NCBI GenBank assembly: GCA_045531965.1
Contig: JAZSFA010000113.1
Location: 62,001-126,000 of the forward strand
Direction: 5' to 3'
DNA length: 64,000 nucleotides
From: CAMEON01 sp045531965
GTDB taxonomy: Bacteria > Bacillota > Clostridia > Oscillospirales > CAG-272
The notes beneath the pieces were generated by a model, which did not search any database, was not told the origin of the DNA, and worked only from the letters and a program-made list of their open reading frames with translations. Both the position numbers and the translations under genes were made by a program. Positions 23,649 to 31,489 of this stretch are shown here, in pieces; position 1 is the first letter of the stretch, and each line of letters begins with the position of its first letter.

Positions 23649-24572
23649 ATGAAAAAACGCATAAGTATCATGATGGCTCTTTTCCTCATCGCAACGTTTT
23701 TGGGCAGTTGCCAAGGTCTTGGCAGTCCAATAAATACCGAAGATTTCGGGGATATTCAAACCGAACAAGCAACCGGCATCACCATGGCAGAGATTGTTCA
23801 CGCCAACAGTACCGTTGAACTGCTCAAGCAATACGACAGCTTCCACATCACATATACCTATAATGGCGAATACGGTTATGAATACTATGCAGACGACACC
23901 ATGGTATTTACGATGGACAACACCTCCCGTGCTCTTTACGTAGGTACGGATTGTGTATATTGGGAAAACGATGCTTACACAAGAGTGTTGTATGCTGGCA
24001 TTGAACCTGATACAGAGTGGTATCATTGGTTGACGCTTAATGCCTATACATCTTTATGGGGAACGGTTAAAAACGTCTCCCGGGATGGGGGTAAGCTCTA
24101 TGTCAATACCGTCTTGCCTGCAAAATACATGAATGATATCTATTACGAAGAAGATGGGCTTGCCGCGGTTTTGACGGACTATGTGTTGGACGCCGATACA
24201 TACGTCATCTTGGAATCTACCACAACTTACAAATATATCGACGGTTATCGTTTGATCGTAGAGACCCACATTCAAACCGACGTAGAGGTTCCTGACCTCG
24301 CCGATGAGCTTGCATCCCACATGAACGCCACCACGGATACCCGATCCTTCACGATTATTCTTAACCCCGACACTTCAAAGGAAACATCATATTCCGTGAC
24401 CCTCCCTAAAGAAGACTACGTAGAGTTCTATTATCCCAATGATTATACCGAGCTTTATCTCGACCGCGCTTGTACTCAAAAAGCCACCCCGGAAGATTTG
24501 GAAACACAAAAAGATCTGATATTATACGCCAAAGCACTTTATCCCGAAGCAGAAACAGCAGGCTCATTTTAA
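23649..24572 (+). CDS. Lipoprotein of unknown function
   Basis: 307 residues. Signal peptide with lipobox FLGSC (Cys 21). The mature part starts with a Gln/Thr-rich linker, then looks like a beta-rich fold (repeated aromatic/Asp strands: SFHITYTYNGEYGYEYY, ADDTMVFTMDN, ALYVGTDCVYWEND), resembling LolA/LppX-like or outer-surface beta sheets; the family is not recognised. AAGGAGG precedes the ATG. Own promoter and terminator, so a single-gene unit. Confidence 0.75.
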   Translation: MKKRISIMMALFLIATFLGSCQGLGSPINTEDFGDIQTEQATGITMAEIVHANSTVELLKQYDSFHITYTYNGEYGYEYYADDTMVFTMDNTSRALYVGTDCVYWENDAYTRVLYAGIEPDTEWYHWLTLNAYTSLWGTVKNVSRDGGKLYVNTVLPAKYMNDIYYEEDGLAAVLTDYVLDADTYVILESTTTYKYIDGYRLIVETHIQTDVEVPDLADELASHMNATTDTRSFTIILNPDTSKETSYSVTLPKEDYVEFYYPNDYTELYLDRACTQKATPEDLETQKDLILYAKALYPEAETAGSF

Positions 24573-24590
24573 GCCTGCTGTTTCTTGTTA
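24551..24590 (+). terminator. Terminator overlapping end of lipoprotein gene
   Basis: AGAAACAGCAGGCT/AGCCTGCTGTTTCT stem around the TAA stop, then TTGTT. It can also stop transcription arriving from the minus strand. Confidence 0.75.
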
Positions 24591-24688
24591 ATGGGATAGT
24601 GTCAATTCACCATGCAGGCAAGGAAAACATTCCAACTTTTTCATGTTAAAAATGTTTTGCAAATGAAAACACCTCAGCGAGAGTCAAT

Positions 24689-26284
24689 TTAGTTTTCGGT
24701 TTTTCCCTTGCCGGAGCTATCAAATTCAACGCCGACAACGGTCATGGGAATATCGGTGTCGGAGAAATGCAGTTCAGCCAACTGGCCGTTGTCATAGATC
24801 CAGGTTTCGTCCACGACCACCTGACGCCAACACTCGTAGGTGTCACCGTATCGGATGGTCATGAGGTTGGGACAATGGGCAAAGGCCTTGAATCCGATGC
24901 TTTGGAGGCCTGCGGGGAGGTTGATCTCGGTCAGCCCTTGATTCCAGGCAAAAGCAAAATCATCAATGTGGGTGACATTCTCGGGGATAACGCTGTTGGC
25001 GCATCCCAGCACCACCGTGCTCCTGTATTGTGTCAGCGAAGAATACTTGATGTTATCACACTCATAGATCAGGCAATTGTCCTTGACGTAGTAGCAGGAC
25101 CAATACCCGCTTTCATCGGGATCCATGATCGGCTCACTCAGGTCTCCCGTGATGCTCTCCAAATCGGGATTGTTCCAGAACGCCAACCTTCCGACATTCT
25201 GCACCGAGGCGGGGATATGGATGCTGGTCAGTCCCGCGCCCTCAAAGGCGTAGGGGGCGATGGCGGTGACCCCGTCGGGGATGATCCGATTGCCACCTTC
25301 ACCGACGATAAGTGTTCCCGTGGACTTCTCTATGACACAATTAAACGAAGAGTCATAATTGGGATTATCCTCAGACACACTGACACTGGCTTGACGGCGA
25401 GATCTAGATAAAAATTTACTTTCTAACACTTCCACGGATGCCGGCACAGAAAAACTAACATAGAACCCCGTCGGCAATCCTGTCGGGTTATAGGGAGAAA
25501 GTGCATTTTGCGCAATACACTTTACCGTTGAAGGGATCACATATCTGTCATGCGGAGCCACTTGCAGAGACATTTGAGGGTTTTCATTTCCCCAATTCAC
25601 GCCCGGGTGATAGGTAAGATAAGCATATATCACCCGCTCTCCCTCGCGCTCGATGAGGCAACTCCCTTCCGCCCTATACACAGGATTATCCTCGTCCACC
25701 GTCAATTCGGTCAGCCCCGTCATCTCATGAAGCGTGTTGATATGGATGCTTGTCATGGATGCAGGGATATGGATCCCCTTGACCTGGAACAGATGCACGC
25801 CATTGGGCACCATCAAGGAGGAGGTCATGGTCATGTCCCGCAGGGCGATGACACGGTCGCCGTTCATGGCGGTCTCGGGAATGGTCAGCACCATGTCCTC
25901 GGGCAGGGCGGCAATGCCCACCAGAGAGCAGGTTCCGTTGCCGTGGCTGACGTAATACAGATCGTCGTGACGGACGACATCCCCAACGTAAGTAAATTCC
26001 GTTTCATTTGAAGGATGGTCGCTGTCTTCCGTTGCGCTGATCGGCGGAACAGGTCTGTTCGCGGCGCGCCCCGCCATAACGATCCCCGTCACCGTACCCA
26101 GAGCTACGATCGCGCAGATGGCCGCCACCACGGCGGGTTTTTCAAAGAAGGCAGCCAGGGTATGGCGGCGCTTGGGGCGTGACGCCGTAGCGATGGCATC
26201 ATCGGAAATCATAGCATCGGCTACGGCATCGTCGGAAACACAGTCAATGGCCTTCAAAAGTGTATAGCCTTGCGAGTTTTTCAT
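24689..26284 (-). CDS. Transmembrane BspA-type leucine-rich repeat protein, partner of ECF sigma (module 1)
   Basis: 531 residues. A cytoplasmic N-terminus of about 45 residues (LLKAIDCVSDDAVADAM, then Arg/Lys) resembles the short anti-sigma-like tails that accompany clostridial ECF factors. One TM helix follows (FFEKPAVVAAICAIVALGTV, 46-65), then an outer domain of BspA/LRR_5 repeats: ELTVDEDNPVYRAEGSCLI, SIHIPASVQNVGRLAF, EINLPAGLQSIGFKAFAHC. The ATG overlaps the sigma stop by 4 bases (ATGA), implying translational coupling. Likely senses a surface ligand and holds or releases the sigma factor; no enzyme motif. A paralogue lies in module 2. Confidence 0.85.
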   Translation of the reverse strand: MKNSQGYTLLKAIDCVSDDAVADAMISDDAIATASRPKRRHTLAAFFEKPAVVAAICAIVALGTVTGIVMAGRAANRPVPPISATEDSDHPSNETEFTYVGDVVRHDDLYYVSHGNGTCSLVGIAALPEDMVLTIPETAMNGDRVIALRDMTMTSSLMVPNGVHLFQVKGIHIPASMTSIHINTLHEMTGLTELTVDEDNPVYRAEGSCLIEREGERVIYAYLTYHPGVNWGNENPQMSLQVAPHDRYVIPSTVKCIAQNALSPYNPTGLPTGFYVSFSVPASVEVLESKFLSRSRRQASVSVSEDNPNYDSSFNCVIEKSTGTLIVGEGGNRIIPDGVTAIAPYAFEGAGLTSIHIPASVQNVGRLAFWNNPDLESITGDLSEPIMDPDESGYWSCYYVKDNCLIYECDNIKYSSLTQYRSTVVLGCANSVIPENVTHIDDFAFAWNQGLTEINLPAGLQSIGFKAFAHCPNLMTIRYGDTYECWRQVVVDETWIYDNGQLAELHFSDTDIPMTVVGVEFDSSGKGKTEN

Positions 26285-26832
26285 GGATTGTAACCCTCCT
26301 TTATCAAATAGTCCCGCAGCTTTTCGCGGATACGCATGAGGCGCAGGGAGACGGTGTTGGGCGTTATGCCATAGGTTTTGGCAAGCGAGGACACAGAGTA
26401 GAGGTGGAAATACCGTCCCAAAAACAGCCGTCTGTCAAGGTCTCCGAGCCCTCGGATGTAGCTGTTTAACAGCTCGCCGAGTATGATGTCCGGTTCCTCG
26501 TCGGCAGGCAAGACCTCGGAAAGCTCGTGGAGTGCCACGGTCATGCGTCTGTCCCGCATTTTTTGGTGCATGGCGCGCCAACGGCTGATGGACAAGTTTC
26601 TCGTGATGCGGCAGAGGAACGCTGCCAACTGAGTCGGTCTTTGGGGTGGGATGCTCTGCCACGCCTTCAGCCACGTGTCATTAACACATTCTTCGGCGTC
26701 GGAGTGGTTGCCGAGAATCCGCATGGCGGTGTGCATACAGATCTGCCTGTACTTGGCTTCGGTCACCTTGATGGCCTGTTCGTCCCGAGCAAAATACAGT
26801 TCAATAATATCTTTGTCATCCGGGTGGCTCAT
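26281..26832 (-). CDS. ECF-type RNA polymerase sigma factor (module 1)
   Basis: 183 residues. Region 2: HTAMRILGNHSDAEECVNDT then WLKAWQSIPP (about 34-63), the core-binding and -10 recognition part. Region 4: LFLGRYFHLYSVSSLAKTYG then ITPNTVSLRLMRIREKLRDY (about 135-175), the -35-binding helix-turn-helix. It directs polymerase to a small regulon. The start at 26832 follows AAAGGAG; a longer open frame begins upstream without a site. It overlaps the LRR gene by 4 bases. Transcribed from a sigma-A promoter and possibly its own ECF-type promoter. Confidence 0.92.
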   Translation of the reverse strand: MSHPDDKDIIELYFARDEQAIKVTEAKYRQICMHTAMRILGNHSDAEECVNDTWLKAWQSIPPQRPTQLAAFLCRITRNLSISRWRAMHQKMRDRRMTVALHELSEVLPADEEPDIILGELLNSYIRGLGDLDRRLFLGRYFHLYSVSSLAKTYGITPNTVSLRLMRIREKLRDYLIKEGYNP

Positions 26833-26863
26833 GGTCGTCTCCTTTCTTTTGATGTCAAAGGTA

Positions 26864-26905
26864 CCTTCATCTATCATGACGCATTGGAGGGGTACAATCT
26901 TTCAT
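26864..26905 (-). promoter_or_regulatory. Candidate autoregulatory ECF promoter, module 1
   Basis: On the minus strand CATGAAAGATTGT ... GCGTCATG ... ATAGATGAAGG. The same blocks with similar spacing occur before the module 2 sigma gene. Both GAAAGATT and GTC blocks are about 15-16 bases apart, as -35 and -10 boxes of ECF promoters often are. Confidence 0.5.
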
Positions 26906-26921
26906 GAGTTTTGATTTTTTT

Positions 26922-26950
26922 ATTATATCACGAAAGTCTTGGAGCGTCAA
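26922..26950 (-). promoter_or_regulatory. Sigma-A promoter of ECF module 1
   Basis: Minus-strand TTGACG (26945-26950), 17 bases, TATAAT (26922-26927). It abuts the terminator of module 2, so the two modules are separate transcription units. Confidence 0.85.
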
Positions 26951-26956
26951 CAGGCA

Positions 26957-26992
26957 GAAAAACGGGCAGACTCAACGATGTGAGCCCGCCCG
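26957..26992 (-). terminator. Terminator of ECF/LRR module 2
   Basis: Minus-strand CGGGCGGGCTCA ... TGAGTCTGCCCG imperfect stem followed by TTTTT. Confidence 0.75.
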
Positions 26993-26997
26993 TGATT

Positions 26998-28746
26998 TTA
27001 ATTGTTTACAGTTGTCTTTGGCTCCCACGCCACGATCTCGGTACCGTCGGCGCAGTAAACGGTGACGGTTTCCTCACAAGAGGTGAAATCGAAAAATTGG
27101 CTGTAATGTTCCCACTGTTCAGCGGTGCCGCCGTAGTGGATTTCCGAGAGCGGACCGTGACATGCTATCGTGATTTCATGCGCCTGCGCCTCGCCGATCA
27201 AGCCGTCTCTTTGAACCAAAATATCCGCCGGCAACGTGATGAAGGTACAGTAGTAAACGCCAAGATCACCGCCTCGACCGATGACCAGGCGATCGGCATC
27301 GATCACCAGCCCCGTACCGTCAAAAAGAAGTGAGTTATTCAAAATCACCGATTTCTCGCTCCGAAGGGTCAGATGCGTGTTGCCAAATCCGTCAAAGGCA
27401 CCGAGATAAACGGTCAGATCATTTTCAAGCGCATCGATGGTCAACGTTTTGGGTGTTTCACCGTTGTAGTTTAGAAGGTTTACTCCCAAAAATTCCACCG
27501 AAGATACGCCTTCAATGCGATCCGGAGGATTTCGGGTAAGGACTAACGCTCGGTCATGGTAGACCCAGGCGTTTGAACCGTTCAAGCTCGATGACAGACC
27601 TGGCGACATCACAGGATCGCAGCGATAGAGGCAGTTATCCTTGGCATAGTACACAGGCGGTGCTTCAGATAAAAACGGCACGGTGACGAATCCAGAGGGC
27701 GGGCCTTCAAGCGTAGAGGTGATGGTCGTCAGCTTGGATTTGTAACCGAAGAAGACATCAAAATCGGTGAGTGTAGATGGAACGTGCAGATTGTGAACCG
27801 TCCATGAAAAGGTGAAGATGCCCGATTTTGCGGCCACGACGCCTTCGGGGATGATGCAGTTGACCGCGCCAAGCACCGCGGTTTGTGTACTTCGCTCAAC
27901 GAGACACCCTCCCTCGGCATAATACACGGGATTGTCGGGATGAACCGAAATCTCCGACAGAGGACAAACGGAATCGTTATGGCCAACGGGATCGATCCGC
28001 GTCAAAGACGCAGGCACATACATAGGAACAGGCGTATCCGGGTCAGCCTTATCCCCGCGAAAAGCGTTTTCTGCAATATGCACCACACCTTCGGGGAAAA
28101 TATATGCGTTGTGGCAAGCATAGATGAGAGACCGGCTCTCCCTTAATATCAGGCAGTTGTTTTCAGCGTAATACACGGGGTTATCCGCATCTACCGTCAG
28201 TTCTTTGAGTGGTGCCCCCCATAAGCCCTCGAGATGGATGGTCGTCACCGTATGGGGCAAATGGAGAGAGGTGAGTTCCTTCATGGAGATAGGCACGATC
28301 CCATCCCACGAGGATACGGTCATATACATCCATCCCGAGCCTGTAAACTCCGTCACAACGTCTCCTTCCGGAGACGTTGCCGGCACAACGAGCTTGCCGT
28401 TTTCAGGCGCGCTTTTTACCCCTACCGAACAGGTTCCGTCACCCTGGGAGGTAAACGTCAAATGCACTAACATCTCCTCGGGGCTGATCGTCTCCGCATC
28501 CGAGTCGGCAGTCGCAGGCGGCATTTGATTGGCGTTAAATCCCGCCGCAACGATTCCTGCCACCGTGCCGAATGCCACGATCGCGCAGATGGCCGCCACC
28601 ACGGCGGGCTTTTCAAAAAACGAGACGATGGCGTGGCGGCGCTTGGGAGGGCTTACGATGGACCCCTCGGGAAGGGCGGATTCGTCAATAAAAGCATCAT
28701 CCACCTCCCCAAAGCGGGCGAAAATTTGTTTTTTGTTCAGCTTCAT
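26998..28746 (-). CDS. Transmembrane leucine-rich repeat protein, partner of ECF sigma (module 2)
   Basis: 582 residues, same plan as module 1: cytoplasmic tail (FARFGEVDDAFIDES, then KRRHAIVS), a nearly identical TM helix (FFEKPAVVAAICAIVAFGTV), and outer BspA-like repeats (ELTVDADNPVYYAENNCLIL, EISVHPDNPVYYAEGGCLVE), then a C-terminal beta-helix-like part ending with IHYGGTAEQWEHY. The repeats differ far more between modules than the TM and tail, so the two probably sense different ligands. The ATG at 28746 overlaps the sigma stop by 4 bases; an open frame continues upstream but is antisense-like sigma-coding sequence in another frame. Confidence 0.85.
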   Translation of the reverse strand: MKLNKKQIFARFGEVDDAFIDESALPEGSIVSPPKRRHAIVSFFEKPAVVAAICAIVAFGTVAGIVAAGFNANQMPPATADSDAETISPEEMLVHLTFTSQGDGTCSVGVKSAPENGKLVVPATSPEGDVVTEFTGSGWMYMTVSSWDGIVPISMKELTSLHLPHTVTTIHLEGLWGAPLKELTVDADNPVYYAENNCLILRESRSLIYACHNAYIFPEGVVHIAENAFRGDKADPDTPVPMYVPASLTRIDPVGHNDSVCPLSEISVHPDNPVYYAEGGCLVERSTQTAVLGAVNCIIPEGVVAAKSGIFTFSWTVHNLHVPSTLTDFDVFFGYKSKLTTITSTLEGPPSGFVTVPFLSEAPPVYYAKDNCLYRCDPVMSPGLSSSLNGSNAWVYHDRALVLTRNPPDRIEGVSSVEFLGVNLLNYNGETPKTLTIDALENDLTVYLGAFDGFGNTHLTLRSEKSVILNNSLLFDGTGLVIDADRLVIGRGGDLGVYYCTFITLPADILVQRDGLIGEAQAHEITIACHGPLSEIHYGGTAEQWEHYSQFFDFTSCEETVTVYCADGTEIVAWEPKTTVNN

Positions 28747-29273
28747 GGGCTGATCCCCCTTTCTTCCAGATAGGCGCGGAGCTTTTCTCTTGTGCGCATG
28801 AGACGGAGAGACACTGCGTTGGGCGTAAGACCGTAAGCTTCCGCCAGCCGACCCACCGAGTAGGCGTGCCAATAGCGTCCCATGAACAAGCGGCGCTCCA
28901 AGGACGGCAGGGCAGCAAGGAAACTGTTCAGAAGATCTTTCAGATCCTCGGCATGTCCTTCGTCCACCGCAAGACACTCCGCAAGCTCGTCCAGCGCCAC
29001 GTCAAAGGCGCGGTTTTTCCTTGCGTGATACACGTTGATGGCTTGATTTCGCGCGATACGGCAAAGATAAGCCGACAGAGAACGGGGTCTTTCGGGCGGG
29101 ATACTGTTCCATGCTTTTACCCAAGTATCGTTGACACATTCTTCAACGTCAGCATGATTACCCAAAATACGCATAGCCGTAGCAAAACACTTTTTTCCGT
29201 GCGCTTTTTCTACTTCTTGTATGGCGCGCTCGTCCCGGGCGAAAAACAGCTCAATGATGGTCTTGTCGTCCAT
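28743..29273 (-). CDS. ECF-type RNA polymerase sigma factor (module 2)
   Basis: 176 residues, clear paralogue of the module 1 sigma: FATAMRILGNHADVEECVND then TWVKAWNSIPPERP in region 2, and LFMGRYWHAYSVGRLAEAYG then LTPNAVSLRLMRTREKLRAY in region 4. The -35-reading helix is nearly the same in both (PNxVSLRLMR), so the two factors may recognise overlapping promoters. GAAAGGAG precedes the ATG. No sigma-A promoter was seen upstream, only the shared ECF-like motif. Confidence 0.92.
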   Translation of the reverse strand: MDDKTIIELFFARDERAIQEVEKAHGKKCFATAMRILGNHADVEECVNDTWVKAWNSIPPERPRSLSAYLCRIARNQAINVYHARKNRAFDVALDELAECLAVDEGHAEDLKDLLNSFLAALPSLERRLFMGRYWHAYSVGRLAEAYGLTPNAVSLRLMRTREKLRAYLEERGISP

Positions 29274-29310
29274 ATGCTTCTCCTTTCCTGCGTTACTTGG
29301 GTCTCGAGTC

Positions 29311-29352
29311 CCTTCATCTATGTAGACAGAAAAAAAGGGGAGAATCTTTCAT
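29311..29352 (-). promoter_or_regulatory. Candidate autoregulatory ECF promoter, module 2
   Basis: On the minus strand CATGAAAGATTCT, CCCC, a T run, TGTCTAC, ATAGATGAAGG: the same blocks as at 26864-26905. Confidence 0.5.
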
Positions 29353-29383
29353 GCATCAAAAAATAATTTTCTGCAGAGAATAT

Positions 29384-29420
29384 ATAAAAAAACACCTCGC
29401 GGTTATGACCGCGAGGTGTT
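29384..29420 (-). terminator. Terminator after nif3-like gene
   Basis: AACACCTCGCGGT/ACCGCGAGGTGTT 13-base stem with T7 on the minus strand. Confidence 0.92.
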
Positions 29421-29431
29421 TCGGCATCATA

Positions 29432-30226
29432 TCACACCGCAAAGAGTCTGCAATGCTCCCCGATAATGACCGGCACAGCCTCTTCGTCAGCCTCGTCATA
29501 GATGTCCTCCACCATGTCCCTGAGAACGGCACACACCGGAAACTCCGTGTGATAATGACCCGCCGCCAAAAGGCTCATTCCCTCAAAGGGAATATCACAA
29601 AGCTGATGGTATTTCAACTCCCCCGTAACATACACGTCGGCTCCTGCTGCCAGCGCCGCATCCACATCGCCGTCGCCCCCGCCGCCCAGCACCGCCACGC
29701 GGGTGATCAGCTCGTCGGCAGACGCGCACAGCACCGAGGGGGCGTTGAGCTGCTCCTTGACAAAAGCGGCAAACTCCTCAGGGGTCAGAGGCGCGGGCAG
29801 ATCGCCGATTCGTCCCATCTCCTTCCCTTCCGCGTTATCATGATCTCCGAAGGACGAGATGTTTTGCAGTCCCAAGCGGGCTGCCAACACGTCGTTGACG
29901 CCGCCGTCCACTGTATCCAAGCGGGTATGAAATGCCATAGCGGACAGACCATTCATGATGAGGTCTATCACCTTTCGAGAAACGGTATTTCCTCCGCTGA
30001 TCTCCTTGATGCCTTTGAACAACAAGGGGTGATGGGTCAGCAGAACGTTGCAATCATAGTCCAACGCCGCGTTAACTGCCTCCTCGGTTGCGTCAAGGGC
30101 AATATACACGCCTGTCACAGGCGCATCCTTATCAGGACAGACCGAGAGTCCGTCGTTGTCCCAAGGGCAGGACAGCGTGCGGGGGATTCGGGCTTCCAAG
30201 GCTTCGTAAAGTTCAATCACGGTCAT
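29432..30226 (-). CDS. Nif3-like dinuclear metal centre protein
   Basis: 264 residues. Nif3/YbgI/YqfO signatures: LLTHHPLLFKGIKEI near 62-76, FHTRLDTVDGGVNDVLA near 98-114, and AGHYHTEFP near 222-230. These supply the His/Asp/Glu ligands of a two-metal site in a toroidal hexamer. Biochemical role unsettled (annotated at times as GTP cyclohydrolase 1 type 2). It follows trmK by 4 bases with AGGAGG in between, the standard trmK-nif3 pair of Bacillota. Confidence 0.93.
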   Translation of the reverse strand: MTVIELYEALEARIPRTLSCPWDNDGLSVCPDKDAPVTGVYIALDATEEAVNAALDYDCNVLLTHHPLLFKGIKEISGGNTVSRKVIDLIMNGLSAMAFHTRLDTVDGGVNDVLAARLGLQNISSFGDHDNAEGKEMGRIGDLPAPLTPEEFAAFVKEQLNAPSVLCASADELITRVAVLGGGGDGDVDAALAAGADVYVTGELKYHQLCDIPFEGMSLLAAGHYHTEFPVCAVLRDMVEDIYDEADEEAVPVIIGEHCRLFAV

Positions 30227-30230
30227 GGCT

Positions 30231-30953
30231 TTAGCCTCCTAAAGAATCAAGTTGACTGTTGAGAGAAGCGAGTAAGATGTCCGATTCAGACGTATCCTGT
30301 CCTGCAAGATTGCGGGCATTACGGGCACGGGACTCCTTTTTTACAGCCTGTTCGATCAGCTGTTTATGGAGTTTTCTTTGTTCCGCGGAATAGAGATGTC
30401 CTGTCAGCGCCTCGGCAGGACTTCTCGGCAGAACGGCGTTTTCAGGATCATAGTCAGCACACAGGATCTGATACAGACGATCACCTTCGGCACAAAGAGT
30501 TTCCCCTGTCAGCGCAAAGCCCATTTTTGGCAACGCTTCCCGAACTTTTTCGGGGTGGGTCATGGGTTGGAGAATGAGACGAACGCCTGCCTTTCGGATC
30601 CAGGGAGCTGCATCCAGGATGGATACGATCAGCTCGCCACCCATACCGAAAACAATGATCGTCCCCGGGTCATAGATATCCAAACCGTTAAGACCGTCTG
30701 TACAAACCGTTTTAATTGTCTCCGACAACCGTTCGGATTTGATGTGTTGCTCAGCGCGCTCCACAGGTCCTCGGTTGATATCCGAGGCAACGGCGGACAG
30801 CCTCTCGCCGTTTTTCGCCGTGACAGGCGTAAGGATGCGTTTCTGACAAAGATAGATGGGAAGATAGGCGTGGTCGGTGCCTACATCGGCAAGTAAAATG
30901 CCCTGCCGCACGTACGGAACAGCACAGGACAACCGGGGAGACAAGTGAATCAT
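30231..30953 (-). CDS. trmK: TrmK, tRNA (adenine-22-N1)-methyltransferase
   Basis: 240 residues. Class I methyltransferase: motif I LLADVGTDHAYLPIYL (20-35), the acidic SAM-ribose strand SAVASDINRGPVERA, and GMGGELIVSIL near 103-113, diagnostic of the TrmK/YqfN family. Transfers methyl from SAM to N1 of A22 in the D-arm of some tRNAs. A C-terminal coiled-coil-like helix region is present (about 195-235). Upstream of nif3, as usual. Confidence 0.93.
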   Translation of the reverse strand: MIHLSPRLSCAVPYVRQGILLADVGTDHAYLPIYLCQKRILTPVTAKNGERLSAVASDINRGPVERAEQHIKSERLSETIKTVCTDGLNGLDIYDPGTIIVFGMGGELIVSILDAAPWIRKAGVRLILQPMTHPEKVREALPKMGFALTGETLCAEGDRLYQILCADYDPENAVLPRSPAEALTGHLYSAEQRKLHKQLIEQAVKKESRARNARNLAGQDTSESDILLASLNSQLDSLGG

Positions 30954-30996
30954 ATATCAAGCTACCTCTCAAGGGATAGGTCGTGAAATGGGTATT

Positions 30997-31034
30997 GAAA
31001 AATGCAGAAGGTCGGGCAATCCGCAACCTTCTGC
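30997..31034 (-). terminator. Terminator of DUF1858 gene
   Basis: GCAGAAGGT/ACCTTCTGC stem (31004-31012, 31026-31034), then ATTTTT on the minus strand. Confidence 0.85.
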
Positions 31035-31041
31035 AAAAGGA

Positions 31042-31242
31042 TCAGTTGTCAGCGAGATGGGCGTTGATCTTCTCCACCAATGCGTCGGCATCTGTGCCGT
31101 GAACGGCGCAAGCCTGCTCGATGGACTCGCCACGGGCAGAGGGACAGCCCAAACAGTGCATACCAATCTCAAAGAAATACACAGCGGTGTCGGGCGCCAT
31201 GTCCAAAACGTCACCGATGATGGAATCCTTGGTTACTTTCAT
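31042..31242 (-). CDS. DUF1858 small redox-disulfide-type protein
   Basis: 66 residues. MKVTKDSIIGDVLD then DTAVYFFEIGMHCLGCPSAR: the DUF1858/TIGR03980 fold, with the CxxC pair C30/C33. Related proteins are associated with hybrid-cluster proteins or radical enzymes and may take part in redox or metal handling; exact role unknown. GGAGG precedes the ATG at 31242; a longer frame upstream lacks a site. Own consensus promoter and terminator. Confidence 0.88.
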   Translation of the reverse strand: MKVTKDSIIGDVLDMAPDTAVYFFEIGMHCLGCPSARGESIEQACAVHGTDADALVEKINAHLADN

Positions 31243-31281
31243 TCTATAATACCTCCATGGGAATTTGCTTTCAGCACATTT

Positions 31282-31310
31282 ATTATACACGCTTTTTCTC
31301 CTGCTGTCAA
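31282..31310 (-). promoter_or_regulatory. Sigma-A promoter of DUF1858 gene
   Basis: Minus-strand TTGACA (31305-31310), 17 bases, TATAAT (31282-31287). Confidence 0.9.
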
Positions 31311-31396
31311 GAGGAGTGAGAAAGGAATCTTTGGGTTTTTCGCCAAGAAACGGCACATTTTTTTCTTTTACACGCGGAAAAATTTTCTTATCTCCA

Positions 31397-31425
31397 TTGA
31401 CAAAGGCGCAAAAATGTTGTAAAAT
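31397..31425 (+). promoter_or_regulatory. Sigma-A promoter of yicC-remA-rpoZ-priA
   Basis: TTGACA (31397-31402), 17 bases, TAAAAT (31420-31425). Confidence 0.8.
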
Positions 31426-31489
31426 ATAATTATCTATGGATAATGCGATAGAATTTCGTTAGATATATCATCAAAGGAGTCCTTGTCTC

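Noticed and set aside
29297..30262. Plus-strand frame across the nif3 gene
   Set aside because: nif3 on the other strand is intact with all metal motifs; this frame has no motif.
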